Assembly: GCF_014842995.1 (NCBI RefSeq)
Contig: NZ_JACYXL010000002.1
Location: 62,001-126,000 of the forward strand
Direction of reading: 5' to 3'
Length of the DNA: 64,000 bases
DNA from: Rhodanobacter sp. 7MK24
GTDB taxonomy: Bacteria; Pseudomonadota; Gammaproteobacteria; Xanthomonadales; Rhodanobacteraceae
The position numbers and the translations under genes are program-made. This document shows, piece by piece, positions 33,400 to 43,876 of this stretch. The notes below the pieces were generated by a model that worked only from the letters and a program-made list of their open reading frames with translations, was not told the DNA's origin and did not search any database. Each line of letters begins with the position of its first letter. Positions within the stretch are counted from its first letter, which is position 1.

Positions 33400-36042
33400 T
33401 CAAAGCCAACGCTCGAAGCGGCGTATGTAGATGACCTTCACCAGCTGTGTCAGCGCGCAGTAAGCGACAACAGTGACAGCCAACCAGCCGAAGTAGTCGT
33501 CCGGCAGGTGCACCATGCCGAGCTTGGCACCGATGGCGGTGAACGGAATGACCATGCCGATCGCGATGATCGCGGTGGTCAGGCCCAGCACCGGCGCCGC
33601 CGCCACGCTTTGCAGGAACGGAATCTTGCGCGTGCGGATCATGTGCACCACCAGCGTCTGGGTCAGCAGGCTCTCGATGAACCAGCCGGACTGGAACAGG
33701 TCCTGATGCGCCGGACCGTTCGCACCGAACACGTACCACAGCAGCGCGAACGTGGTCATGTCGAAGATCGAGCTGGTCGGGCCGATCCAGAACATGAAGC
33801 GTCCGATGTCGCTGGCATCCCACTTGCGCGGCTTGCGCAGGTATTCCTCGTCCATGCGGTCGAAGGGGATCGACAGCTGAGAGATGTCGTACAGCAGGTT
33901 CAGTACCAGGATCTGCAGCGGCAGCAGCGGCACGAACGGCAGGAACACGCTCGCCACCATCATGCTCAGCACGTTGCCGAAGTTCGAGCTGGCCGTCATC
34001 TTGATGTACTTGATGATGTTGCCGAAGGTGACGCGCCCTTCGAGCACCCCCTCTTCCAGCACCATCAGGTTTTTTTCCAGCAGGATGATGTCCGCCGATT
34101 CCTTGGCGATGTCGGTGGCGGTATCCACCGAGATGCCCACGTCCGCCTCGCGCAGCGCCGGTGCATCGTTGATGCCGTCGCCGAGGAAGCCCACCGTATG
34201 GCCCTGGCGCCGCAGCGACGTCACCACGCGCGCCTTCTGCAGCGGCGACATCTTGGCGAACACGGTGGTGCGCCTGACCAGTTCGTCGAGCGCATCGTCG
34301 TCCAGCGGCTCGACGTCGCGGCCTTGCGCTGAGTGCGCCACGTCGAGGCCCACCTCGCGGCAGATCTTGCGCGTCACCGCCTCGTTGTCGCCGGTGATCA
34401 CCTTCACTTCGACGCCGTGGTGATGCAGCGCCGCGATCGCGGTGGCCGCCGTGTCCTTGGGCGGATCGAGGAAGGCCAGGCAGCCCACCGCCGTGAGGCC
34501 GGCCTCGTCGGCCACGCCATAGGCACGGTTGTGCGGCTCTTCCTGCTTGATCGCCACCACCAGCACGCGCAGACCGTCCTCGTTGAGGTGGTGCGTCATC
34601 GCCTTGATTTCCTGGCGGCGCGCGTCGGTCATCGGGATGATCTGGTCATCGCGACGCTCCGTGGAGCAGATGGAAAGCATTTCCTCCACCGCGCCCTTGC
34701 ACACCAGCAGGTGTTGGCCGTCGCCGCCGTGGGCCAGTACCACCGACATGCGGCGACGCTGGAAGTCGAACGGGATCTCGTCCACCACGCGGTAGCGCGC
34801 GACGATCGGCTCCAGGTCGCGATGCGACAGCACCGCCTTGTCCATCAGGTTCTTCAGGCCGGTCTGGAAGTGGCTGTTGAGGTAGCCGTATTCCAGCGCG
34901 TCCTCCGAGTCTTCGCCATCGAGATCGAGGTGGCGCTCCAGCACGATCTTGTCCAGCGTGAGCGTGCCGGTCTTGTCGGTGCACAGCACATCCATCGCAC
35001 CAAAGTTCTGGATCGCGTTGAGGCGCTTCACCACCACCTTGCGCTTGGACATCGCGATCGCGCCCTTGGCGAGGTTCGCGGTCACGATCAGCGGCAACAT
35101 CTCCGGCGTCAGGCCCACCGCCACCGACAGGGCGAAGGTCAGCGCATTGAGGAAGCCCTGCTTGTACCACTGGATGCCCAGCACCACCGGCACCATCACC
35201 AGCATGAAGCGGATCAGCAGCCAGCTCACGCTGCGCACGCCGAGGTCGAAGCTGGTCTGCACCTGCTGGCCGGTCATGCTGTGCGCGAGCGAGCCGAGGT
35301 AGCTGCGCGGACCGGTGGCGACCACCACGGCAGTGGCGGTACCGGACACCACGTTGGTACCCATGTAGCCGATGGTGGGCAAATCCAGCGGACTGTCTTG
35401 TTGCGCGCCGCCTACCGCTGTGTGCACCTGCGCCGGCGCGGCCTTTTCCACCGGCAGCGATTCACCGGTGAGGATGGCCTGGCTGATGAACAGGTCCTTC
35501 GCGGTCAGCAGGCGCAGGTCCGCAGGCACCATGTCGCCGGCCGCCAGGTGCACGATGTCGCCCACTACCAGCTCACCCACCGGCACCTCGATCCGCTCGC
35601 TGTGTCCGTCCGAGGCGCGGCGCGTGACCGTGGCGGTATTGCGCACCATCGCCTTGAGCTTCTCGGCGGCGCGCGAGGAGCGGTACTCCTGCGTGAAACT
35701 GAGCACCACGCTGATCGCCACCATCATGCCGATGATGATCGGGCCGGAGGGATCGTCCGGCGAGGTGAATAGCTCCACCCCCGCGAGAATCAACAACACC
35801 AGAATGAACGGGTTCTTCAAGGTACGCAGCAGCTGCACCGACCAGTGCGGCGGCTTCTCGTGCGACACCTCGTTGGCGCCGTCGCGATCCAGCCGCTCGG
35901 TGATGTTCTCCTCGTCGAGACCGTGCAGCGAAGTCTCGAGCATGACCAGCAGGCTGTCGTTGTCGCGGAACGCTTCCTGCGCCGCGGGCACATGCGCGGT
36001 GGCCGCAGCCTTGACGGTCGAGCGGGAGAAAGACTTGCTCAT
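33400..36042 (-). CDS. mgtA: Magnesium-importing P-type ATPase
   Basis: 880-residue P3B ATPase importing Mg2+. The phosphorylation motif DKTGTLT is near residue 357, and TGESLPVEK lies in the actuator domain. GDGINDAPALREADVGISVD in the P-domain hinge and about ten membrane segments complete the pattern. Length fits MgtA/MgtB (about 890-900). In enterics mgtA is controlled by PhoPQ and a Mg2+-sensing leader. I could not identify such a leader in the 180 bases upstream. Confidence 0.96.
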   Translation of the reverse strand: MSKSFSRSTVKAAATAHVPAAQEAFRDNDSLLVMLETSLHGLDEENITERLDRDGANEVSHEKPPHWSVQLLRTLKNPFILVLLILAGVELFTSPDDPSGPIIIGMMVAISVVLSFTQEYRSSRAAEKLKAMVRNTATVTRRASDGHSERIEVPVGELVVGDIVHLAAGDMVPADLRLLTAKDLFISQAILTGESLPVEKAAPAQVHTAVGGAQQDSPLDLPTIGYMGTNVVSGTATAVVVATGPRSYLGSLAHSMTGQQVQTSFDLGVRSVSWLLIRFMLVMVPVVLGIQWYKQGFLNALTFALSVAVGLTPEMLPLIVTANLAKGAIAMSKRKVVVKRLNAIQNFGAMDVLCTDKTGTLTLDKIVLERHLDLDGEDSEDALEYGYLNSHFQTGLKNLMDKAVLSHRDLEPIVARYRVVDEIPFDFQRRRMSVVLAHGGDGQHLLVCKGAVEEMLSICSTERRDDQIIPMTDARRQEIKAMTHHLNEDGLRVLVVAIKQEEPHNRAYGVADEAGLTAVGCLAFLDPPKDTAATAIAALHHHGVEVKVITGDNEAVTRKICREVGLDVAHSAQGRDVEPLDDDALDELVRRTTVFAKMSPLQKARVVTSLRRQGHTVGFLGDGINDAPALREADVGISVDTATDIAKESADIILLEKNLMVLEEGVLEGRVTFGNIIKYIKMTASSNFGNVLSMMVASVFLPFVPLLPLQILVLNLLYDISQLSIPFDRMDEEYLRKPRKWDASDIGRFMFWIGPTSSIFDMTTFALLWYVFGANGPAHQDLFQSGWFIESLLTQTLVVHMIRTRKIPFLQSVAAAPVLGLTTAIIAIGMVIPFTAIGAKLGMVHLPDDYFGWLAVTVVAYCALTQLVKVIYIRRFERWL

Positions 36043-36219
36043 GGATCGCTACCGTTCTTTTTGGTGTCGCGCGCCGCGGCAGCGTATCGGCACAGGAGCC
36101 GGGCTAGCTGGACGGAACGCCGGATGGATGGCTCGCGGCGACCAGGCAGGTCGCCGGACGCAAACCGCGCACCCGCCGCACTGGCGGAGGCCAGCACCTG
36201 CGGGGCACGCGCGCGTGCA

Positions 36220-36420
36220 TCAGTGAGCCAGCTGCAGATGACGCGGTGACGACAACGGCGCGCTGGCACGCGCCTCGGCCTTGCGTTGCGGCTCGGCGGC
36301 AGGCGTGGTCAGCGGCGCCGGCACGGTCACCACATAGACACGGCGGCGCGCATCGCGGCGTGCGACGGACAGGCTGCGGCGGGGAGTCCGCAGGCGGAAA
36401 AAATCGCGAAGGAGCTTCAT
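36220..36420 (-). CDS. Possible small basic protein upstream of mgtA
   Basis: 66-residue frame starting MKLLRDFFRLRTPRRS, preceded by GAGGAGAT seven bases upstream, a good ribosome-binding site. Arg-rich with no recognisable domain. The ATG lies in an ATGGGCCCAT palindrome. It ends about 180 bases before mgtA on the same strand, so it could be a leader peptide gene for mgtA or a random open frame in GC-rich DNA. Confidence 0.35.
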   Translation of the reverse strand: MKLLRDFFRLRTPRRSLSVARRDARRRVYVVTVPAPLTTPAAEPQRKAEARASAPLSSPRHLQLAH

Positions 36421-37176
36421 GGGCCCATCTCCTCGGTTGCGGCGTGCGACGCCGTCGAGGATGGGCCGGCGTTTCCTAGTCGAGGAAAAGACCGGCCGAC
36501 CGCTGGCGACTGCCGCAGGCGTTCAGCTTGTTATGCATTGCCGGCACCCGATGCGAGCGGATGTCGACGTTGCGACTAGGGTAAACGTCCATATGCCTTG
36601 GTTAGTCAGGACAGGATGCCGGCGACGATGACACAGTCGCGCGACCTGGCTATTTTGCGGTGCAACGGCGACCGAGTCAACGCATGGAAGATGAATCCGC
36701 GGCTGTGGCTCAATCAGAATCCCTTGATGCCATCGGCTTCTGCGCTCAGCGGCAATGATCGGAGCCGGCACATCTGATCTGCCACTCGTGGAGCGCCTCT
36801 TCAATGCGCTACACACGCCACGCTTGCGTCCGGCGCGCGCCGGGACGGCGCACATAAAACCTCAGTTCCCGGATACGGCACTGTGGCCGCGACCTCCATC
36901 GCATAGGCGGACTTGCCTCCGAACCCAGACGCAAGCTGCTTGCCGTTCCGGTGGATTGAACCAGGCCGCTTCCATGGCGCACTTCTCTCTGCTCCGTGCA
37001 TCCGGCTTTCCGACCTTCGGGCCAGCTTCGCCGTTTGCCACCGCATCTGCGGTGGCGTGGACTCGCAAAGAGAAGGAACCCGGGTGCCGCGCGCGTCCGA
37101 AACCGCTTTGTTCCTTGCGATAACGAAACATCCCTCGCCCGCAGGAGCCGCAGGGCCGGATGTTCCGCGCAGCCTC
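36421..37176. other. Stretch without a convincing gene
   Basis: About 750 bases between the possible small gene and ctaB. Many overlapping short frames occur on both strands between about 36800 and 37180, but none has a ribosome-binding site with a recognisable domain. GCCCATC/GATGGGC inverted repeats lie at the left end, near 36424-36467. The right half, including AAGAGAAGGAACCCGGGTGC, resembles a conserved multi-copy Xanthomonad intergenic sequence that has given rise to many spurious hypothetical proteins. That resemblance is from memory. Confidence 0.5.
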
Positions 37177-38076
37177 TCAACCAAGCCGCTGGAACACAAG
37201 GCCATGCCGCAACGGCTCAGCCACCCAGTGGTCTATCAGCAGAAAAGCAAACAGCGCCATCAGGTAAATGATGGAGTACTTGAACACCCGCATCGCGAAG
37301 AACTCGTCCGGCGGCCTCAGCAGGCGGATCGCGTAGTATAGAAAGCCCACCCCCAGCACCACCGCGCCGCCAAGGTAGAGCCAGCCGCTGTACCCGGTGA
37401 TCGCCGGCAGCAGGGTCACCAGCACCAGCAGCACGGTGTAGAACAGCACCTGCCAGCGCGTGTAGGCCACGCCGTGGGTCACCGGCAACATCGGCACGCC
37501 GGCGCGCGCGTAATCCTCGCGGCGGAAGATCGCCAGCGCCCAGAAGTGCGGCGGTGTCCATACGAAGATGATCAGGCACAACTGCAGCGCGAACGGATGC
37601 AGCGCACCGGTGACTGCCGTCCAGCCCAGCACCGGCGGGATCGCACCCGCGAGGCCGCCGATCACGATGTTCTGCGGCGTGGCGCGCTTGAGATAGGCCG
37701 TATACACCAGCGCGTAGCCGATCAGGCCGCCAAAGGTGAGCCACGCCGTGAGGCCGTTCACCAGCAGCGCCAGCACCAGCATCGAGACGATACCCATCGC
37801 GATGGCGAACACCAGCACCTGCCAAGGCTTGAGATGGCCGGTGGCCAGCGGCCGTCGTGCGGTGCGCGTCATCAGCTTGTCGATGCGCTGATCGATCAGG
37901 TGGTTGAATGCCGCGGCCGAACCGGAAGCCAGCCAGATCCCCAGCGTGCCCCATACCAGCGCGCGCCAGGGCGGAATCCCCGGCACCGCGAGGAACATGC
38001 CGATCACCGCACAGAACACCAGCAGCGCGACCACGCGCGGCTTGGTCAGCTGCAGGTATTCGCCCAGCATGCTCAT
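37177..38076 (-). CDS. ctaB: Protoheme IX farnesyltransferase (heme O synthase)
   Basis: 299-residue UbiA-family prenyltransferase converting heme B to heme O for the cytochrome oxidase. The TKPRVV opening, the Mg-binding [15 protein letters not shown] block near residue 84-98 (N-x3-D-x3-D pattern) and about eight helices support the call. The ATG overlaps the ctaA stop by four bases. It is the last gene of the cox cluster. Also called cyoE/ctaB. Confidence 0.95.
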   Translation of the reverse strand: MSMLGEYLQLTKPRVVALLVFCAVIGMFLAVPGIPPWRALVWGTLGIWLASGSAAAFNHLIDQRIDKLMTRTARRPLATGHLKPWQVLVFAIAMGIVSMLVLALLVNGLTAWLTFGGLIGYALVYTAYLKRATPQNIVIGGLAGAIPPVLGWTAVTGALHPFALQLCLIIFVWTPPHFWALAIFRREDYARAGVPMLPVTHGVAYTRWQVLFYTVLLVLVTLLPAITGYSGWLYLGGAVVLGVGFLYYAIRLLRPPDEFFAMRVFKYSIIYLMALFAFLLIDHWVAEPLRHGLVFQRLG

Positions 38077-39236
38077 GCCAGCACTCCGCGCAGGTCAGGC
38101 TGGCGTTGCGTGCGCGCCAATGCCGCCACCAGGGTGAACAGCAGCAGCGCCGCCATGCCATTGTGCGCGGTCGCCACCGGCAGCGGCAGGCCGAAGTGCA
38201 CGTTGCTGATGCCCAGCAGAACCTGGCAGACCAGCGCGACGCCCACCGCGATGCCATACCAGCGCAAGCCCCGCCGCGCGAGCTTGTGCGACAGCCAGCC
38301 GAGGTAGCAGAACACCACCAGCGCACCGATGCGATGAACCATCTGGATCGCGGTGCGCGCGTCCTGGTCGAGAATGCCGCCTTCGAAATTCACGCCGATG
38401 CCGCGCCAGAGGATGAAGCCCTGATGGTAGTCGCCATGCGGCCACCATTGACCCAGGCACTGCGGGAAAGCCGCGTCGCCGAAACCGCAGGCCAGCGCCG
38501 CGTAGTTCGACGACGTCCAGCCACCCAGTGCGATCTGGCAGGCCAGCAGCACGATGCCCAAGATCACCAGTCTGCGCAGGCCGACCAACGCATCATCAGC
38601 CGCACCCACCCCGGCAAAACGCACCGCTGCATAGCCCAGCAACGCGAACGTGGTCATGCCGCCCAGAAGATGGCCGGTCACCACGACAGGCTTCAGCAAC
38701 AGGGTCACGGTCCACATCCCCAGCATGGCCTGGAAGATGATGACGGCCAGCGCAAGCACGATGATCCGCTGCGCACCACTGCCGCGCAGACGCCATGCGC
38801 CCAGCGTCGGCGACATGATCGCCAGGGCGGACAACGACGCCGATACCACGTAATCGCCACGCATGTACAGCGTCACGCCTATCGCCGCACATACGGCGCC
38901 CGCGATCACCTTCACGCGCGTACTGCGGTCGCGCCAGGAAATGACCAGCGCCAGTCCCAGCACCAGTACGCCCAGCGTGCCGGCCAGCATGCGGTGCACC
39001 TGTTCACGCCAGGCCTTGTGCGCCTCGTAGGGGCGGTTCGGGAACGCGGCGTCGGCCTGTGCCACCGCCTGCGCATGCTGCGGCCAGGTCGCCTCGCCGT
39101 AGCAGGTGGGCCAATCCGGACAGGACAGGCCGGCATTGGACAGGCGCACGAAAGCGCCGAACATCACCAGACCGAACGCGAACACGGCCGCCAGCACCGA
39201 CAGCCAGCGCAGCATCTTTCCCACTTGCAACGACAT
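38073..39236 (-). CDS. ctaA: Heme A synthase
   Basis: 387-residue membrane enzyme oxidising heme O to heme A. The [19 protein letters not shown] block with its Cys pair and conserved Glu region ([12 protein letters not shown]) is near the N-terminus. Heme-ligand His residues sit in VVTGHLLGG and MVHRIGAL, and about eight helices are visible. The start is set by a one-base TGATG overlap with the upstream gene. It belongs with ctaB in heme A supply to CoxA. Confidence 0.93.
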   Translation of the reverse strand: MSLQVGKMLRWLSVLAAVFAFGLVMFGAFVRLSNAGLSCPDWPTCYGEATWPQHAQAVAQADAAFPNRPYEAHKAWREQVHRMLAGTLGVLVLGLALVISWRDRSTRVKVIAGAVCAAIGVTLYMRGDYVVSASLSALAIMSPTLGAWRLRGSGAQRIIVLALAVIIFQAMLGMWTVTLLLKPVVVTGHLLGGMTTFALLGYAAVRFAGVGAADDALVGLRRLVILGIVLLACQIALGGWTSSNYAALACGFGDAAFPQCLGQWWPHGDYHQGFILWRGIGVNFEGGILDQDARTAIQMVHRIGALVVFCYLGWLSHKLARRGLRWYGIAVGVALVCQVLLGISNVHFGLPLPVATAHNGMAALLLFTLVAALARTQRQPDLRGVLA

Positions 39237-39808
39237 CACTTGATGACCTTCTGCATATCCTGGAGCAGCCCGGAGGCGTCGAAGCCGGCAGGATAACTCG
39301 CCAGCGCCGTGCCATCGGATTCCACCAGCAGAGCGCCCACGCTGTCCGGCTCGCCCGGACGCCATGGCGCCAGCTTGCCGCCCACGTCCTCGCCGATCTT
39401 CCAGTAGTTCGCCATGCCCTCGCGCTGCCGCGCATCGGCAGGCGGCGTCCCCACGTACAACAGGCGCAACCGCGACTGGTTGCGGTTGAGCATCACGCGC
39501 GCCTTGGCCATGGCGGTCAGCGCGCCATAGCAGCGCGCGGCGCAATCGGGCCCGGGCAGCGCGACGAGGGTCAGCCTCGGCTCGCTGTCGCGCCATGCCC
39601 ACGTGCTCCCATCGGCGAGACGCACAGGCACCTGCTCTTGCGCGAAGTTGCGCTGCGGCCTGACCGGCAGGCCATTGCCCTTTGCGGTTGGTTGCCAACC
39701 GGCCAGTGTGAGCACCATCGCCAGCACAAAGGGGGCGGCGAAAATCGAAGCGACCAGCAACAGCTTCAGGCGGCTCTTGCGCAGCGCGACGGGATCGACA
39801 GCATTCAT
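39236..39808 (-). CDS. Membrane-anchored thioredoxin-like protein with CxxxC motif
   Basis: 190 residues. One N-terminal membrane helix (about 15-38) is followed by a periplasmic domain with LVALPGPDCAARCYGAL near residue 80-96. The C-A-A-R-C spacing is the copper-binding CxxxC of SCO1/PrrC proteins, and the fold-like pattern that follows (LLYVGTPPADARQ, then VGALLVESDGT) resembles a thioredoxin domain. The SCO family's distal copper-binding His is not evident. Position between surf1 and ctaA suggests a role in CuA assembly or in thiol reduction of CoxB. Confidence 0.7.
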   Translation of the reverse strand: MNAVDPVALRKSRLKLLLVASIFAAPFVLAMVLTLAGWQPTAKGNGLPVRPQRNFAQEQVPVRLADGSTWAWRDSEPRLTLVALPGPDCAARCYGALTAMAKARVMLNRNQSRLRLLYVGTPPADARQREGMANYWKIGEDVGGKLAPWRPGEPDSVGALLVESDGTALASYPAGFDASGLLQDMQKVIK

Positions 39809-39824
39809 CGGAACACGCTCTAAG

Positions 39825-40559
39825 TCAGGAACGGCGCGAACCGCGCTTGCGGTTCAGCGCCAACAGAATCACCACCACGGCGATGGCGAAGGAAAACCAC
39901 TGGAACGCATAGGCGCGATGCCGTGCCGGCGGCATGTCGCCGAAATCCAGCGCATGCACGCGCACGTAGATCGAGGACGGATCGGCATCCAGTGCCAGCA
40001 CGCGCGGGTACAGCTTGTCGCCCAGATCGCCCGCAACCTGGTCAAGATCGAGATAGATCGTCGTCTTCGGCCACTGCGTCTGCCGCGGCAATGCATTGCC
40101 GCCCATCTCGATGCCGTGCCCCGGCGGAGGCAGGTACAGGCCGCGCAGGCTTTGCTCGTCTTGCGGCAACGGCGGCAGCTGCGGTGTTGCGGCGGTGCCG
40201 TTGCCGGGCAGGAAGCCGAGATCCACCAATAGCAGACGATCGCCGCCTTGCGGCTGGAACGGCACATAGACCTCGACGCCACCGAGATCGTCGTGCTTCG
40301 GGTTGTCGAGGAGATAGGTGCGATTCGCGAGATAGCGCCCCCGCACCTGCACGCGGGGATAGGCGTCCGGCGGCGGTTGCAGCGCCACCAGATCGAATTC
40401 CTGCGGAGCGGCCACGGCAGCCGCGGCATAGCGTCGCAGCAGGTCGTCCTTGAACTCGGCGCGATGCAATTGCCAGAAGCCCAGCCGCACGAAAAGCACC
40501 GTCGCGGCAACAGTGAGCGCAATGGCCCACCACGGTGGACGGCGAAACCCGACTAGCAC
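39825..40559 (-). CDS. SURF1-family cytochrome oxidase assembly protein
   Basis: 244 residues starting at GTG. Two membrane helices, one near the N-terminus (PPWWAIALTVAATVLFVRLGFWQLHRA) and one near the C-terminus (YAFQWFSFAIAVVVILLAL), flank a periplasmic domain with VQVRGRYL and LLVDLGFLP blocks. SURF1 supports heme A insertion into CoxA. It is divergent from the DUF2909 gene. Confidence 0.93.
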   Translation of the reverse strand: MLVGFRRPPWWAIALTVAATVLFVRLGFWQLHRAEFKDDLLRRYAAAAVAAPQEFDLVALQPPPDAYPRVQVRGRYLANRTYLLDNPKHDDLGGVEVYVPFQPQGGDRLLLVDLGFLPGNGTAATPQLPPLPQDEQSLRGLYLPPPGHGIEMGGNALPRQTQWPKTTIYLDLDQVAGDLGDKLYPRVLALDADPSSIYVRVHALDFGDMPPARHRAYAFQWFSFAIAVVVILLALNRKRGSRRS

Positions 40560-40615
40560 GATGCGAGCGCCCCGGTCGCTATACTCGATGCAACAGAATC
40601 GACCGGATCAATCAC

Positions 40616-40831
40616 GTGGGCCCCATCTACAAATACGCGGTGGTGGTGGTGTTGCTGGTGGTGATTTTCAGCCTCGGCCAAGCCTTGTACTACATGATGA
40701 CCGACAAGCACGACGACAAGCGCATGGCCTGGGCGCTGACGCGCCGCATCGCACTCTCGCTGCTGCTGATCGGCATGGTCGTGTTCGGCATCTGGATGGG
40801 CTGGCTGCAACCGCACGACGTGGGCCAGTGA
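40616..40831 (+). CDS. Twin-transmembrane protein, DUF2909 type
   Basis: 71 residues from a GTG start: two membrane helices (about 5-22 and 43-61) separated by a short charged loop (TDKHDDKRMAWALTRR). Such proteins are a regular member of gammaproteobacterial cox clusters between coxC and surf1, and are transcribed opposite to them, as here. The role is unknown. The upstream ATG at 40535 lies in the surf1 5' region and is not favoured. Confidence 0.85.
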   Translation: MGPIYKYAVVVVLLVVIFSLGQALYYMMTDKHDDKRMAWALTRRIALSLLLIGMVVFGIWMGWLQPHDVGQ

Positions 40832-40872
40832 TTGTAGCTGCCCAGGCACCGCCTGTTTCCCCGCAACACGAA

Positions 40873-40896
40873 GAAGCCCGCCAATTGGCGGGCTTC
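40873..40896 (+). terminator. Intrinsic terminator after the DUF2909 gene
   Basis: GAAGCCCGCC-AATT-GGCGGGCTTC, 10-bp perfect stem, with AACACGAA before and CCTGTATT after. It lies 41 bases after the stop. The symmetric GAAG/CTTC base could work in both directions. Confidence 0.8.
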
Positions 40897-40936
40897 CTGT
40901 ATTCGAACTCGATCCGTGGCGAGGCTTCTCATGAAG

Positions 40937-41064
40937 AGTCCGGCCATGGACGGTCGGTTTTTGATCTTCGCCCTCCGCGACACGATGTCGCATGAAGTCA
41001 AAACAGTCAGGCCATGGATGTCCGGCTTTTGACTTTCGCTCTCCGCGACAGGATGTCGCGTCAA
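40937..41064. repeat. Two tandem copies of a ~68-base element
   Basis: Copy A (40937-40993) and copy B (41005-41064) share GGCCATGGA, TTTTGA-CTTCGC-CTCCGCGACA and GATGTCGC blocks. Each ends in a GCGACA-NNN-TGTCGC hairpin whose arms are identical and whose loops differ (CGA or GGA). Located between the DUF2909 terminator and the coxC stop. No coding potential. Confidence 0.75.
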
Positions 41065-41065
41065 A

Positions 41066-41953
41066 TCACAGGATGTAGACGAACAGGAACAGGCCCAGCC
41101 ACACCACGTCCACGAAGTGCCAGTACCACGCCACGGCCTCGAAGCCGAAGTGGTGTTCCTTGTTGAAGTGGCCCTTCAGCACGCGGCACCAGATCACCGC
41201 CAGCATGATCGTGCCCAGCGTCACATGCAGGCCGTGGAAACCGGTGAGCATGAAGAAGGTGGAACCGTACACGCCGGAATGCAGGGTGAGATTGAGTTCC
41301 TTATACGCCTCCATGTACTCGTGCGCCTGGCAATACAGGAAGGTGGCGCCCAGCAGCACGGTGAGGCCGAGGAACAGCAGGATCCTGCCGCGGTGGCCGG
41401 CACGCAGCGCGTGGTGCGCGATGGTCACGGTGACGCTGGAAGTGAGCAGGATCAGCGTGTTCAACAGCGGCAGGCCCCACGGCTGCACCACGCTGAAGGC
41501 GCCCCCGACGTGCAGCGGGCCATTGCCACCTGCCACGCCCCACGAGCCGCTGTAGGCTTCGTAAAGGTACTGATGGGTGAGCACACCGTGCCCCTCGCCG
41601 CCCAGCCACGGCACCGAGAAGTTGCGGATGTAGAACAGCGCGCCGAAGAAAGCGCCGAAGAACATCACCTCGGAGAAGATGAACCACATCATGCCCATGC
41701 GGAACGAGGTGTCCACCTGGTGGTTGTAGTTGCCGGCCAGCGACTCCTTGATGACCGAGCGGAACCACCCGAAGAACATGCCGAGGACGCCGACCGCGCC
41801 GATGGCGATCACCGTCTTGCCGAAACCGGTATCACCCGGCTCCGCATTCAACCAGTGCGCCGCGCCGAACACGGTGAGGAACATCACCACCGCGGCCACG
41901 ATGGGCCACTGGCTCTTGCTCGGTACGTAGTAGACGTCGTGCTGCTGGGACAT
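41066..41953 (-). CDS. coxC: Cytochrome c oxidase subunit III
   Basis: 295 residues with seven membrane helices. It has the WFIFSEVMFFGAFF block with the conserved Glu, the HVTLGTIML block near the C-terminus and the YWHFVDVVWLGLFLFVYIL ending typical of CoxC. It stabilises the CoxA proton pathway. Follows the 44-residue membrane protein gene in the operon. Confidence 0.97.
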   Translation of the reverse strand: MSQQHDVYYVPSKSQWPIVAAVVMFLTVFGAAHWLNAEPGDTGFGKTVIAIGAVGVLGMFFGWFRSVIKESLAGNYNHQVDTSFRMGMMWFIFSEVMFFGAFFGALFYIRNFSVPWLGGEGHGVLTHQYLYEAYSGSWGVAGGNGPLHVGGAFSVVQPWGLPLLNTLILLTSSVTVTIAHHALRAGHRGRILLFLGLTVLLGATFLYCQAHEYMEAYKELNLTLHSGVYGSTFFMLTGFHGLHVTLGTIMLAVIWCRVLKGHFNKEHHFGFEAVAWYWHFVDVVWLGLFLFVYIL

Positions 41954-42030
41954 GCTGAGACTCCGTGGAGTTTCCCGTGAAGCGGCAAAACCGCGACCGC
42001 TTCACCCAATGTGGCGGTGAACCGCCGCGA

Positions 42031-42165
42031 CTACTTCATCAACAAAATTTGCACGAACGGCAACAGGAAGAACGCGCCGACCACGATGGCCAGCACCAGC
42101 ACGGTGCGGCGCACGCCGTGGCGATGCTTCGGCCCGAGTTGTCCGTTTGCTGCTTGGCTGGTCAT
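42031..42165 (-). CDS. 44-residue membrane protein between coxA and coxC
   Basis: Too short for most gene finders. It starts MTSQAANGQLGPKHRHGVRR and continues into one membrane helix (about residues 22-41), ending in QILLMK. It starts 18 bases after coxA and ends 77 before coxC. Small single-helix proteins at this site have been called cytochrome oxidase small assembly proteins in other proteobacteria. The basic segment plus helix also resembles the N-terminal anchor of Cox11/CtaG, so it could be a remnant of it; no Cys or copper motif is present. Confidence 0.7.
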   Translation of the reverse strand: MTSQAANGQLGPKHRHGVRRTVLVLAIVVGAFFLLPFVQILLMK

Positions 42166-42183
42166 GTGCCTGTGCCTCCCGCG

Positions 42184-43797
<1,614 letters not shown>

Positions 43798-43876
43798 TGC
43801 GCACCTCTGCCTTAAGTCTGTCGATGGCGCGACCGCGGGCGGCCGCTCTCCGGAATAGGGATGCTTTCGCGGTGGA

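Noticed and set aside
36801-37205. Overlapping 89-134-residue frames between mgtA and ctaB
   Set aside because: Several frames on both strands are open at once, none has a good ribosome-binding site or domain. This is typical of non-coding GC-rich repeats.
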